The notes under the pieces: model-generated
Told to the model about the DNA's origin: nothing
Databases searched by the model: none
The model's input: only the letters and a program-made list of their open reading frames with translations
Assembly (NCBI GenBank): GCA_016490735.1
Contig: JAEMWC010000391.1
Coordinates: forward strand, 315,001-379,000
Direction: 5' to 3'
Length of the DNA: 64,000 nt
Source of the DNA: Pachyseris speciosa
Lineage: Eukaryota > Cnidaria > Anthozoa > Scleractinia > Pachyseridae
Shown here: positions 12,741 to 23,489 of the stretch, piece after piece
How the letters are laid out: each line of letters opens with the position of its first letter
Numbering within the stretch: position 1 is the stretch's first letter
Made by a program: the position numbers and the translations under genes

Positions 12741-12748
12741 TATAAAGG
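12741..12748 (+). promoter_or_regulatory. TATA box candidate for GPCR copy A
   Basis: TATAAAGG lies in a GC-rich context (CGCGG before, CAGCTC after), about 490 bp upstream of the GPCR start codon. An intron acceptor just before the ATG suggests that a short untranslated first exon begins here. The same sequence is kept in copy B, where foreign repeats begin only about 160 bp further upstream. Confidence 0.45.
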
Positions 12749-13235
12749 CAGCTCATCTGCGTTAAGGTTTATCTGCTACCTTCCGAGGTTATAAAATAAA
12801 TCAAATTAGTCGTCGTCCATGTGTAAAATTTATCGTATGTGATGAAAATACTTCTCACACTTCCTCTTCAGTTCTACCCTTCTGAGTCCCAAACTCCGTG
12901 GCATTCATTCAAATGTTGCCCAGTGGCATTGTCCTTTTGGGCTGAATATCAAAGCTGGTACTCTACTTGTCTTAGTAATCAACTAATTATGTTAGATCTG
13001 GAATTGTGTTTGGCATCGAGGAAGGGGTAAGGGAAGGAAGATAGGAACGGGAGAAGGGCTTGCGGGGCTGTCCGACCGACTGACTAACTGAATCAATAAA
13101 GGAAGGGAGGGAGGATTATAAATACAGGCAATTTATTTTGTGCACTAAACAAATAAAAATATAAGACATTTGGCATTCGTTACAGATATAACTAAATTAA
13201 AAAATGCTATTTTGCAGGTGTAATTCAAACTGAAG

Positions 13236-14255
13236 ATGGCTGGGTTGAGCGACGCGGAACTGGTTATACTTACCGTGCTGTACGTGGCTGCGTTCCTTGT
13301 AGCCTTGGTGGGTAATTCTTGCCTTATCTACATCGTATGGAAAGTACGCAAGGCTCGATCACTGACCAGTTTCATGTTCGTTAACATGGCCGTGGCTGAT
13401 CTAGCGGTGGCGTTCGTCACGATGCCTTTGGTCGTTTACGATATACATGCTGATTCCACATGGGTGATGTCCGGGGTTCTTGGATACATCATGTGCGGAG
13501 CAACTTGGTATCTCCTACATATCGCATTGATGGCTTCAATCCTAAGCCTGACATTGGTAGCCATTGATCGATTCTACACTTTCGTCTTTCCCTTGAAGAG
13601 TGTTAATCTCTGGTTTAGAAATGCTAAGTATGTTTCGCCCCTAATTTGGATCATGTCAGCGGTTCTCATGTCCATCGTACCAGTCTTCTTTAGATTCGTT
13701 GAACAAGAGCGTAAGTGCGGAATGTACCCTGTGGGAGGTCCCGACCGGTGGGTGACGAACATTAGGGCCTTTTTCGTTTACATTTTCCTTGTCAGCTACC
13801 TCGTTCCACTGGTTGTAATGATAGTTCTATATGGCAAAACCGCTCACACAATATGGTTTCACCGTACACCTGGCAATGGGTTGACTGAACGTCAGCTGGA
13901 GCAGCAAGAAATCACAAGAAGAAGGGTGGTTCGAATGCTAATCATCATTGTCGTCGTTTTTGCTGTCTGTTGGCTTCCCGTGGAGGTGTGTAACCTTATT
14001 CGGGGAGTAACCGTGTTTCAGAAGGAAATCCCTCCCATGGTCGATTTTTTGTCCTCTTGGCTGGCGCACGCCAACAGTGCCATCAATCCTTGGTTGTACA
14101 TCTGGCTGATGGGTAATATGAGGCGGGCATTCCTGGAGATGGTGGGTAAAAAACCCAAAGGAGATCATCACGATGGTAAAACAGTAGGACTAACTACGCA
14201 GCGTACGAAGACAACAAACGTGTCATCAGAATCAATTCCTTTAGCGCGTTTGTAA
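13236..14255 (+). CDS. Class A (rhodopsin-like) GPCR, copy A
   Basis: A 339-residue seven-helix receptor encoded without introns. Class A landmarks are in place: N27 in helix 1, D55 in helix 2, C87 at the top of helix 3 with C161 in loop 2 (likely disulfide), DRF (not DRY) at 111-113, W138 in helix 4, P191 in helix 5, CWLP at 245-248 in helix 6 and NPWLY at 284-288 in helix 7. The N-terminus is only about 9 residues, with no signal peptide. The charged C-tail is about 45 residues. A TTTGCAG acceptor ends at 13217, 18 bases before the ATG, implying a 5' UTR intron. The helix pattern is that of peptide- or amine-type receptors; the ligand cannot be told. It differs from copy B by five bases, giving N214 and E218 here. 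Confidence 0.95.
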   Translation: MAGLSDAELVILTVLYVAAFLVALVGNSCLIYIVWKVRKARSLTSFMFVNMAVADLAVAFVTMPLVVYDIHADSTWVMSGVLGYIMCGATWYLLHIALMASILSLTLVAIDRFYTFVFPLKSVNLWFRNAKYVSPLIWIMSAVLMSIVPVFFRFVEQERKCGMYPVGGPDRWVTNIRAFFVYIFLVSYLVPLVVMIVLYGKTAHTIWFHRTPGNGLTERQLEQQEITRRRVVRMLIIIVVVFAVCWLPVEVCNLIRGVTVFQKEIPPMVDFLSSWLAHANSAINPWLYIWLMGNMRRAFLEMVGKKPKGDHHDGKTVGLTTQRTKTTNVSSESIPLARL

Positions 14256-14724
14256 ACTTTAACACTGTGCCTTTGATTTGGATATAGCATCCTCCATGCG
14301 ATACAATGTGGTTGGTTGCGTAGAAGTCTCTGAAATAATGATAAAACTAGGAAAGTGTGTATCATAGACGAGTTGTCTTTTAGAAATGTGGCGCTTAGTC
14401 TGCTATCCATCATTTTTACTGGCAGTTACAGAAGGCTGTTTATGCCTTACAAAATAGTTGTAGTGAGTCATAGTACTGGAAAAGTGACATAAGCCGGTCC
14501 AAACAAAAGCTCTCCGGACACGCTCGAGCAACTTCACATGGCTTTTCTTCAATCAATTTTATGATTTATCTCCCCGTAGAATCGTAGACAACTATGAACG
14601 AGCAATGGCAGCGCGCTGAAATTAGGCCAGGCGCTGTCACAATTTTCTAACCGGTGTTGAAATCCGCTCGAACTACTATGCGCCTGGTGATTTGCTAATT
14701 AATCGAGATTCCAGTTCCGAGTGA

Positions 14725-15003
14725 GTGAGTGAGTTATTTGATCTACAACTCGTGGATGCTTCAATTTATCGGCCATCCAATACACTGAAGTCATTATTAG
14801 ATGCTCATGCTCCTCTGAGGACTAAAACTATCACACTTCAGCCGACCGCCTTATGGTACACCGACGAAACTCGATCTGAGAAGAGACGTCGTAGAGCTTT
14901 GGAACGTCGTTGGCGTTCCTCAAAACTCGAATGTGATCGTCTTAGATTTAAGGAGCAGAGCTGGAAGATGAACGATTTGATCAAGGCTACTAAAATGGAG
15001 TAT
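14725..15003 (+). pseudogene. CR1/L2-like LINE ORF2 fragment, copy A
   Basis: The plus frame carries LLDAHAPLRTKTITLQPTAL, then WYTDETRSEKRRRRALERRW and a basic helical tract ending near KATKM. This is the linker between the endonuclease and reverse transcriptase of CR1/L2/jockey-type LINEs (the pattern HAPL...WY...K.....R). Neither catalytic domain is present; the frame runs into a T-rich stretch at about 15010-15085. It lies about 470 bp downstream of the GPCR and is shared with copy B, so the insertion predates the duplication. Confidence 0.7.
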
Positions 15004-15249
15004 CCGGGACTGTTTTTTTTTTGTTTTGCTTTGTTTTGTTTTGTTTTGTCTTTTCTAATTAAAAGACTTTTATTGATTTTTTTAGACTTCAAATCACAGA
15101 TACAGCAATTAGAAACTAAATTACACCTATATTATGAAAGGTGTTCGTCATCGTGGTTTCAAATGATAGCTGGGTTAATCTTTTGTCTCACGATTGAGTC
15201 ACAAAGATGTGGATCGCGAAGTTTCGACCGCTATACTGCAGGTCTTCAT

Positions 15250-15760
15250 CAATTGTTCCCTCAGCGGTCCGCTTTGATACTGATCGGCTGTTGTGGTGTT
15301 TGATCGTGGGCATCCAGGCTTCAGGAATTTCAATTCCACTGTCCCTGTTGATGTTGTTAGGGTGAAGTCTTATGTGAATAGCCTCTTTAACCCTACGGGT
15401 GTACTAATGTGGGTCTCGGTCAATAAATTTAACTTCGTCCCAGAGCGGATAATGTCCGGTCGCGTTGCTATGTTCTGAAACGGCGGAGGATTGGATTCGA
15501 GCAAGCCGTATGTCTCTATCGTGTTCCTTAATCCGTTCATGCATAGATCTTCCCGTCTCTCCAATATAAACCTTACCACATTCGCAGGGAATCTTGTAGA
15601 CTGCTCCGTCTTGTTTTACTGGATCGACAATGTCCTTAGGTCGCACTAGGTGTGATCTAAGAGTTGTGTCAGATCTGAAAACAGTCCGTATGCCTTGTTA
15701 ACGTAAAGCTTGTGGAATGTGGTTGGAGTAACAAGGATACTTTCACAAATTAAAAAACTC
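15250..15760 (-). pseudogene. Penelope-like element 3' remnant with GIY-YIG nuclease, copy A
   Basis: The minus frame 15646-15404 reads VYKIPCECGKVYIGETGRSM and continues to SNATGHYPLWDEVKFIDRDP, the GIY-YIG endonuclease of Penelope-like elements with its cysteine pair before the Y-IG and the R of the next helix. It then hits TAG at 15404-15406 where relatives have tryptophan. The same frame continues beyond (KEA.HIRLHPNNINRDSGI) to about 15300. Upstream, TAA near 15697-15699 interrupts the linker and no reverse transcriptase is present. Compared with B, about 127 bp is deleted after the GIY-YIG region, destroying the ribozyme-like core kept in B. Not functional. Confidence 0.8.
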
Positions 15761-15878
15761 CGTCTGGCAGACCAGTCAGTATTGAAGAACGTTAAGACTT
15801 TGAAGGACTGAAACGCACAACCTCCACTTGATTTAGTGGAGAAACATTTCCTGCGTCATTTCATTTCAGTGAGGCGAA

Positions 15879-16258
15879 ATTAGGGAGCTTTTAAGCGACG
15901 AGGACAACAACGGCCGGCAAAGGGAACGCCACGAAACAATACGCTTAATGAGTAAAACAATCGTTTTGCACGTGCGTTTTACATTTCGATTCATTTCTTT
16001 GCTGCCTTTTGCAAAACAACAACGTGAAATGACCAAATTTTATGTTTTCTCGAGAACGTGAGCGCATGGCGGCAAAGTTTTCTTTCTTTCTTCCTTACTT
16101 TTTCATTTTTCATAGAAATTTACTCCTCGGATAGATCGCCAGCATTTTTACAGCTAAAAGATTTAGAATAATCGTGAAAGAGTTAAAAAACGATAAGTTA
16201 TATTTTGAAATGACGTTTCGTTAGCATCGATGCCGTCGCATTGCTTTAAGCTCCTTAT
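15879..16258. mobile_element. MITE with inverted ends TAGGGAGCTTTTAAGC
   Basis: The left end TTAGGGAGCTTTTAAGCGAC and the right end in inverse (AAGGAGCTTAAAGCAATGCG) are related. The interior includes AAACAACAACGTGAAATGAC and CGAGAACGTGAGCG. This resembles a MITE type I associate with coral genomes; that is recollection, not a search. Non-coding. A-specific. Confidence 0.55.
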
Positions 16259-17558
16259 ATCGCAGACATCTCGTCTCTGAACAACTAGCCTTGTACTACC
16301 AAGTACAGTTTACCAGTTTACTGTATCACTTAGGTATGATATTTATTTTCTCAGTCATTTTTGGCAAACTGCTATGATTGTCATGTTATATGCTTTTTTT
16401 TAGTAAATTTTTAGTGATAATTAGTCTGGAGGACTAATCTTCTCCATTTAAGGAGTTGCGATGAAAATAACAGCGGGCTTGTGTCACTGTGGGCTCACTC
16501 TAAAGGTGTGACGTCACGCACATTAGCGGCTGTTGTTCATTTACCGAGTCAACAAGCTTGATTGCGGTAAATTTGCCGCTTTATGAGGTTTTTTCGAGCC
16601 ATTTTCCTCCACAAAGGCCCCCAGGCCTGGAATGTGGGTAAAGGCAAGCCTTTGAAAGAAGCCAGAGGCGAGAGACGGTTTCTTGCTGAATGAGACGCTA
16701 AATCTGCTTCGTAGCCAATATGGCGGTGGATGGCCGAAGCTGTCTCTCTGCTAACTTTGTGCAATCGACGTCATATTTTCCTGGTAGTACTGGGTGGCCC
16801 GACACTTACAAAAAAACTTGGAAATAGGAAATGGAAGGGTTCTATGTTCCTGGAATAGTTGACTTTCCCAGAATTCTTTTGGGGCGGGAACAAGACAACT
16901 TGAGATACGCGAGATTGGCTCCAATAAAATGGCTAAAGCTTGGCTTGCGGAAAAAGTGAGAGGAAAATTTCCCTCCAGATGCCAAGGTCTGGCTTTAAGG
17001 TTTGCTGTAAATGTAGAATTTTGATTTTTGGGCAATGTTTTTTATTAAAAAGTTGACCACGAAAATGTATAATTTTTGGTGTTGTTCTTTGGTCAAAAGA
17101 CTGGTATTTTGGGCTTTGCTGCCAAAAAAAACTGTGCTATGCAGCGGAATTCGGGTATTGTTGTCGGTTTTTTGGATTTGATAATTGCAAAAAGCACCAT
17201 TTAGTGCTATTTGCTCATTATTATGTCTTTGTGACAAAATTTAAACAAGAAATGAATCATAGCGTGACATTTGCATTGGTTTACCGACGTAAACACGACG
17301 TCATCAAATCAATATCACGAACTTTGCTAACCTTGACCTGTTCAACCGAGTAATTGAATTTACTTCATTTTACAATCGACGCTAAGCAATCGCATGATTC
17401 ATACTGATTTAAAGGTCGATACAACCACCAGGTAAGTGATTCAGACGGAAAGCTTCTGTTATATATTTTTTCTGTTATATATTTATTTATAAAAGTACTT
17501 ATCTCATAGCATTGTCCTAAACGTCTAATGACTTCCCTGGCATTTGAGCCCACACTTA
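16259..17558. other. No recognisable gene
   Basis: The stretch between the MITE and the start of duplication copy B. It contains a TTAGTCTGGAGGACTAA palindrome near 16418-16436 and several short frames on the minus strand with no protein-like pattern. Confidence 0.5.
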
Positions 17559-18378
17559 GTATGTGCATTTTAAACTGAAAGGATTATAAAATCACCCCCA
17601 ACATTCCGGTACCGTTCAAAAATTGTGTTGCAATCATAGTAGTTTTAGAGTATCCTTTCTAATTTTGCTACTGCTACTTTAGCAATCAAAGTAAGTCGCT
17701 TGTCAATAGTTGAGCGACGCTGGAATGTTCATTTCTGATTAATTTTATTCGCATGGCTTCTTGTTGTCTGTTGGAAGAGATTTTTCAAAATATACAATCG
17801 GGTTTCAGTTTGAGGCTGTTGTGAGTTTCTACTGTTGTATTTTAGTAATTCAACGACTTAACACCAACTCTTTGGCTTCTCTGTTCTCTGGCTATCGGTT
17901 GTGAATTTCCTTTCGACCGTATTACACCGCGATCGTTTGAATTGATTTCTGCGAGATACTAAAGAAAACAATGCCGGCTGCTTCAGTCACGGCCTTGTGT
18001 AATGAAACCACAAAAATTCAGTCCGTAGCCCTCGCTTTGCACAGGCGTTTGCTTCGTACCTAGCGATTCGATATATTCGTTATATTCCGTTGTTGAGAAA
18101 TAGGGGACAAACAACAGTCGCCCATTTCAATTAACTCAACGACGGACTCTCACTTTTTGTCCTCCTATTCTTGTTTGTGTTTTCCATTTCTATTGTTTTC
18201 CTTTATGTTTTATAATGATCCCGTCAATGAAAACCACAGAGACGGGGAGGTGAGCAGTCAGCTCGATGCGTGAAAGTTATTTAGTGAACCGTGTTTTTGG
18301 TTCTGTGTTTGTTTACGTGGAGGTTTTGTCTGAAGGCCCTGGCAATAGAGGACACATTAGGGCTGTTTATACCAGAGA

Positions 18379-18563
18379 AAATAAGGCGCGGCTTACTCTG
18401 GCTGCGGCTTACAGAAGACGCGAAACGAACCATTTATACGCGTGAAAACTCCTAGGCCATAATAAGCCGCAGCTTGAGAAAGCCGTGAACGTAGATTTTG
18501 TACCATTTATAAGGAGTGTTCGCGTCTTATGTAAGCCGTGGCCAGAGTAAGCCGCGGCTTATT
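18379..18563. mobile_element. Foldback MITE with AATAAGSCGCGGCTTACTCTGG ends
   Basis: The left arm from 18380 (ATAAGGCGCGGCTTACTCTG, then GCTGCGGCTTACAGAAGACG) is matched in inverse by the right arm ending at 18563 (CCAGAGTAAGCCGCGGCTTA). Arms are about 60 bp with few mismatches. Present in copy B; copy A has only a similar GCCGCGGCTTATT stub at about 3018-3030. Confidence 0.85.
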
Positions 18564-18565
18564 AT

Positions 18566-18808
18566 GGTGCGCCATAAGTGGGCTGAGTTTGTGTTGGTTC
18601 TCGACCCTGCTCCGAGGGTTTTTCTCCGGGTACTCCGGTTTTCCTCCCTCAGCAAAAACCAACATACGGCTTATTCGAGCTGGCTGTAGGCTGTGCTCCA
18701 AGGTCATACATGGACCGTATAGCGGCTGCCAGAGGCGCCTTGTATATGCTTTCGGTTCGACCTTGTTGAGCTGCGTCCTTGCTGTACTTTGCGAGGATGA
18801 TTAGCACA

Positions 18809-18868
<60 letters not shown>
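18566..18868 (+). mobile_element. 3' part of a retroelement ending in a (TTA)n tail
   Basis: A GC-rich body (including CTCCGGGTACTCCGGTTTTC) is followed by about 19 TTA/ATT units at 18810-18868 and abuts the resumed A/B homology at 18866. A simple-repeat 3' tail next to a retained target is typical of LINE or SINE insertions. The family cannot be named from this piece. Confidence 0.5.
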
Positions 18869-19170
18869 TTCTCTCGCATAAACTGCCCTATTGTTGTGGA
18901 CACAAATGTTTCCTTGTTTGCCCGCGCGCGCAACATTTGTTGCGGTCACAAAATCTGTGTCCGATACACAACAAGTGTTTCTGAGTTTTATTAGAAACGT
19001 TTTGCTGAATGCTGTTTCTGTCGCTTGAAACCGATGAGGGTAAAAGGCGGAATAAGTGTGAATGGCATAATTATGCGGAATGTAATTTTGTATGCACCAT
19101 GACTCAAAGAAATTAATTCAAGTACTGGAACTCGCGATTATTGATCGCGTCCGGATCACACCCTAACTGC

Positions 19171-19418
19171 TTAAAGGAGCACGGTCACGATATTTTGGGT
19201 CATTATTAGAGAGATAAAAAATGCACTTTAATAATGCGAAACAGCGAAATAACAAATTTTCTGGGAAGATAAGCACCAAAGAGACAAGAATAAATGCAAA
19301 TTTGGCGAGGATGGTTAAGGATGGAGAAGATTGAAACGGATTACAAATTACCGTTTTGAAAAATTTAGCCTAAATTTTTCAAAAAGGTGATTTGTAATCC
19401 GTGGCCGTGCTCCTTTAA
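19171..19418. mobile_element. MITE with 19-bp TIRs flanked by TTAA (piggyBac-type), copy B
   Basis: Same insertion as 7333-7547, inherited with the duplication. One TIR base differs (CGTGGCCG rather than CGTGACCG). The interior near 19335-19400 differs from copy A and includes a local inverted repeat (GGATTACAAATTACC...GTGATTTGTAATCC). Confidence 0.8.
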
Positions 19419-20458
19419 TTATGCTATTCCGCAAATGCATTGCTCCTTTCACCCACACCGCACTTGAAACCTAACAAATTATTAAACGGGACACAGGTAT
19501 TCCTTTGTTTGTCACACCATATCAGCGGACACCAAAAGTATAATCAAGGCTCAGTATGCCAAATCATTCACACATGAACGTAAAAATGAATGATTGTTAG
19601 TTTCTGTGAGTATTGTGAGAACTTCTTTTTACACTGCTTTCTCTTTTTATTAATTTGAGTATATTTGAGTGATAGCTATTTACCGTTCTACCAGCGTTCT
19701 ATGACGAATGCCGTTCTTTCATTGGCTACGCTACTAGCTATCTATTCTGTGATAGATAGTGAATAGCGATTGTCAAAAAATGGCGGCCGAAATTTCCGTG
19801 AGGAGGATTTAGATGATTTACTTGATAAGTTTTTGGACAACTAGTCGAACAATCATTTTATTCTCTCTCGATTTCTATGCGTGATAGATGATTCGGGCTG
19901 CGCCTTCATCAGCTATCACGCGATAGAAATCTCCTGCTCACATCCTAATTGTTAAATTATATAGTGCCATGATCGAGAATCGAGCGGTGGATAGGTTAGC
20001 ATTCAATAAATAGTGCTAATTGTACAAAAGAAAACAATAATTTAAGCTATCTTAAAAAGATGAGTTAAGAAACTGGACTCATTATGTTCATTCATTGCGC
20101 AAGTAAAAATGCGGGTTGATTTCCTGTCAGTTACTCTGATCTTTGCTCAAAATTGAATATGTGAGTAAGACTTCTTCAGAGCGGGGGTTGTTGTAGTGTG
20201 AAATATTGTCAGTAGGACGTTATACGAAAAGCAGAGAAAAGAAAAGGCCGGGATCTGACTTTCGATCTCCCATCGTAACCCCTCTGGAGTCGGCAGAGAT
20301 TGAACATTATTTGTGTTCGATTTGATCATTAGCCAGTTTTAACAAAACAGGGCAACATGTTTTGCTTGAAGTCGCGAACATTGATTGATTGATTTGTCAT
20401 TCATATCTACAAAGTGAGCGAATAGGTCAATTTTTTTCTAAGTGCAAGTCTATATAGT

Positions 20459-20877
20459 GGCCGAGGAATGCCACTAAGGTTGAGGACAATTTTTGCTTTA
20501 TTTTGATCAAATAAAATGTTAAACAAAATGCAACTACCATCATGCTTCGCGCGCTTCAATGTTTCATGGAATCATGTGCTCCACTCGAGGCATTGAAGCG
20601 CACGAAACATCATGGTAGTGGCAGCGCTCGGCCATGCTAAATAATTTTATTTTGCATTATCTTTTTAATGTGTATTCAATTTTAATCTGAATCAAGTTTG
20701 ATTTTGATTTGTACTTTGCTTTTTGTTTTTGCCATTTGATTTTGACTTTATTTGCATTTTCTTTTATATTTCAATGCCTTTGTATTTGATTTTAACTTTG
20801 TTTGCATTTCATTTATCATTTTATTTGCTTAAAAAAAGCAAAATTTGTCTTCAAGACTTAGTGGCAGTCGTCGGCCA
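20459..20877. mobile_element. MITE with long imperfect inverted ends, copy B
   Basis: Counterpart of 8601-9079, shortened by small deletions in the AT-rich interior. Inner foldback at about 20530-20622. Ends GGCCGAGGA and inverse TCGGCC. Confidence 0.65.
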
Positions 20878-21443
20878 CCATACAAGCCACCTATTGATTG
20901 CAATCTAGAACGTGTCTGTAATTTAACTGTATGTCATTCACAATTACGATAACTGAAATTCCTTTTGAATTTTATTCCTGAGAATACAAAATTAAGATCT
21001 CCGTAACAGGGAATCTTTTATCAGACTACTAAGTGTTTTTCTAACTGGAGCTCATGTGGATTTTTCTGCTGACTGTTTATTGCCATTTGGTCCGAGTAGT
21101 GAGCGTCACGCCTTCCTAGTAGTGACGTCATTCTACGCAGATTTCTGCTAACAATGGTTGAGTACGTGCAGCATGCGATAAAACAAATGCAAACAATCGT
21201 GCTTACCGAATGAGAGGGAAAATGAAAAGACAATCTTTCGACAAAGGTGTCCAACTCAAAATGGCTGACTACAACGAAACGACGAGCTCTTCTTGGGCCC
21301 TTCTTTTAAGTCACGTCATTCCCCGCAAATTTATCTGCTGCTTACATCAACTCATTCATTGGGCATGAAGGAGTTAAAAACGCAAAATTTAGTGGACTCC
21401 TTGCGTTCTAAAACCCGTAATCGCTTGTTTGTCTCGAAACTAA

Positions 21444-22033
21444 CGTGGCCGAGAAAGGGCCACTTCCGACTTCCGACTACTGAAAACTGGTTACGACCTG
21501 TTGATATGGCTAACTGTTTCTAAAATTCGATGTTGTTACAAACAATAATTATGTAACCAAACGTTTCTGGTAACATGAAAGGCAACGCGCAAGAAAACGA
21601 AAGATTTGACAGGGAGCGTAAGGTAAAGTGAAAAAGTAAACACTTAAGTGTCCTAGCTTATATAATCGGTAGAGTAAACAACAGTAGGTATTTTCTGTTA
21701 TGTAACTTCCCTTACATGTACAACATTGAACTTGTAACTGCCAGCAAAAGGATTTTACAGCAAGGATAGAGGTTGAGAAGCGGTCATCAGAAATCAAGGG
21801 AATTAGTCTGTTACTCCAGAAACTCTTTTCTTGGCTTTTGCTGTCCGCACTGGAGCGGATTGTGTCCTTTCATTTTCATTTCGCTCTCTCTAACCAAGGA
21901 CTGAATCCTTTCATTTTCTGTTCCTGTTCAACATGGCTGCCCACGTCACCTGCTATATGTCTGAATTCGGAACTCGGAACTCGGAGCTCGGAAGTCAGAA
22001 GTCGGAAGTCGGAAGTGGCCCTTCTCGGCCACG
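21444..22033. mobile_element. MITE with CGTGGCCGAGAAAGGGCCAC ends, copy B
   Basis: Same element as 9651-10241 in the second duplication copy. In both copies the arm sequence complements its partner: AGAGCC with GGCTCT in A, AGGGCC with GGCCCT in B. The arm change is therefore matched on both sides. Confidence 0.75.
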
Positions 22034-22439
22034 GTACAAGTCAGTTATGCCAGCTCACCGAAGGATACAAACTGGTACCATATATTTATTACAATCACTC
22101 TGCGGTAACTCTCTCTACTCGATTTGAAGAAAATAACCTCCCACGTGGCCCCGGTTTCTGAATATTGGACAATTCACTGTCGACACAAATGTCGTTGAAT
22201 AGAGCTTTCCAGGTTTTGAAAAGAGCACCTAAAAATTAATAAAATTGGCCAAGTTTGAAAAATATGCAGGTAGTGTTTTCATCTTCTTTCATGTCATCTA
22301 GATGTTTAGCCACAAGAATTGTGCAGTTCTAAAAACTATCATGAAAGGCATTACATAGACTAACGACAAAGAGATCAAACTTGCCGACGATACCTCTGCC
22401 TTTCACGCCAACAAGCAGTCGGTCGCTGATTTATTTGAT

Positions 22440-22844
22440 TTGCTCCTCCCCCGGGGGGTACTCCAGAAAATTTGGGTGGGGGTGTGCGGCCCGCTTCCTA
22501 AAACCCCTACCCTATTTCAGACCAAAATCTGCGATTTTCCCTACCCTATTTCAGACCTGACCAAAAATTCGATACCCAATTTCAGACCTCTTTCACGTAC
22601 ACGGTTGGCACACATAATTAAAAGACAAAAAAGAAAGGCTTTTGTTGATGGTGATATCGCGCAACGATGGAGAATTAGCTTCTTCTAAAAAAAACATACC
22701 CAATTTAAGACTTAAGTGCACAAACAATACCCTCTTTCAGATCAAAATGGTCAAAATTGATACCGTATTTCAGACCAAAACGGCTAAAAAACCATGCCCT
22801 TTGGGGCCCCTCATAACTATACAGCCCATATAAGGGAGTACCTA
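22440..22844. repeat. Interspersed repeat with CCTATTTCAGACC motifs, copy B
   Basis: Counterpart of 11200-11567, with an additional CTCTTTCAGATC/TATTTCAGACC unit near 22730-22780. Non-coding. Confidence 0.6.
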
Positions 22845-23489
22845 CCACAAACCTTAGATACCGGGTCACAAGCGGAACAAGATATGAAGGGCTTTGCCCT
22901 TTACAACAAAGCTCTAAAGCCAACAAGGTTTAAGTGTTGTGGTTTCACTTAAGTTGGAATCGAAACTCTTGAACCGTGTTGTTTTACTCGCAATCGAACT
23001 CAACTGATCACCAAGCCAGTAGGATATGACTCTATCTTTATTCCTATTCTTGAGGCCTCAGGGCGTTCTTCTTATGGATCGAGACTAAGAGGGCAACAAC
23101 GTTCGCGGGTCCTATTTCTTTGAGTAATTTGTTCTAACTTGTCTTCTTACTAACAGTGATCTTGATTACAAGGGGTCCTATCATGAACTAAAAGGCTAGC
23201 TATGTTTGCTTGAAATCTAATGCACTAATCGCGTGGTACAGAAACGTCGGTCAAATCTGTAAATATTTCACAACTTACATTAAGCGACTATGTTCAGAAC
23301 AGTACTATGGTACACCGTAGAAGTTTATATTGGAAATAACATTCTTGCTAACTTAGCGGTACGCAGTTGTTCAGGTGTCACTATGACTATGTTTCTATAG
23401 ATCTATAAAAGCGCAATATTGTATTGGAAACAATTTGTGTCTGAAGGGCCCAAGGATAAAAGCAATGTCCTCCCGCAAGAAGAAACGTA

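Larger units (their letters stand above)
1..15680. repeat. Segmental duplication, copy A (left copy)
   Basis: This block matches the block starting near 17559 in the same orientation and order. Anchors read by eye are 1-648 with 17559-18206, 3028-3297 with 18866-19135, 7289-10530 with 19127-22300, 11061-11567 with 22310-22844, 11938-12586 with 22845-23482, 12578-14575 with 32495-34492, and 14578-15680 with 36470-37683. Similarity is already present at base 1, so copy A probably starts left of the window. The copies differ mainly by insertions. A-only blocks are 649-3027, 3298-7288, about 10530-11060 and about 11568-11937. A lacks about 127 bp that B has near 37133-37259. The repeat offset is about 17.56 kb at the left end. 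Confidence 0.95.

Noticed and set aside
12839..13030. Short frames upstream of the GPCRs (12839-13030, 32756-32947) as an extra exon
   Set aside because: A stop follows within the frame, there is no splice donor at a suitable place, and residues differ between copies without protein-like constraint.
13574..14413. Minus-strand frames inside and after the GPCR genes
   Set aside because: They are shadows of the intact plus-strand receptor and repeat identically in copy B.
14838..15092. Minus-strand lysine-rich frame after the GPCR
   Set aside because: Complement of a T-rich stretch and of the CR1-like fragment on the plus strand.
18649..18994. Overlapping frames reading poly-Ile, poly-Asn or poly-Ile/Ser around 18810-18868
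   Set aside because: They only translate the (TTA)n tail of a retroelement in different frames; no flanking protein-like sequence.
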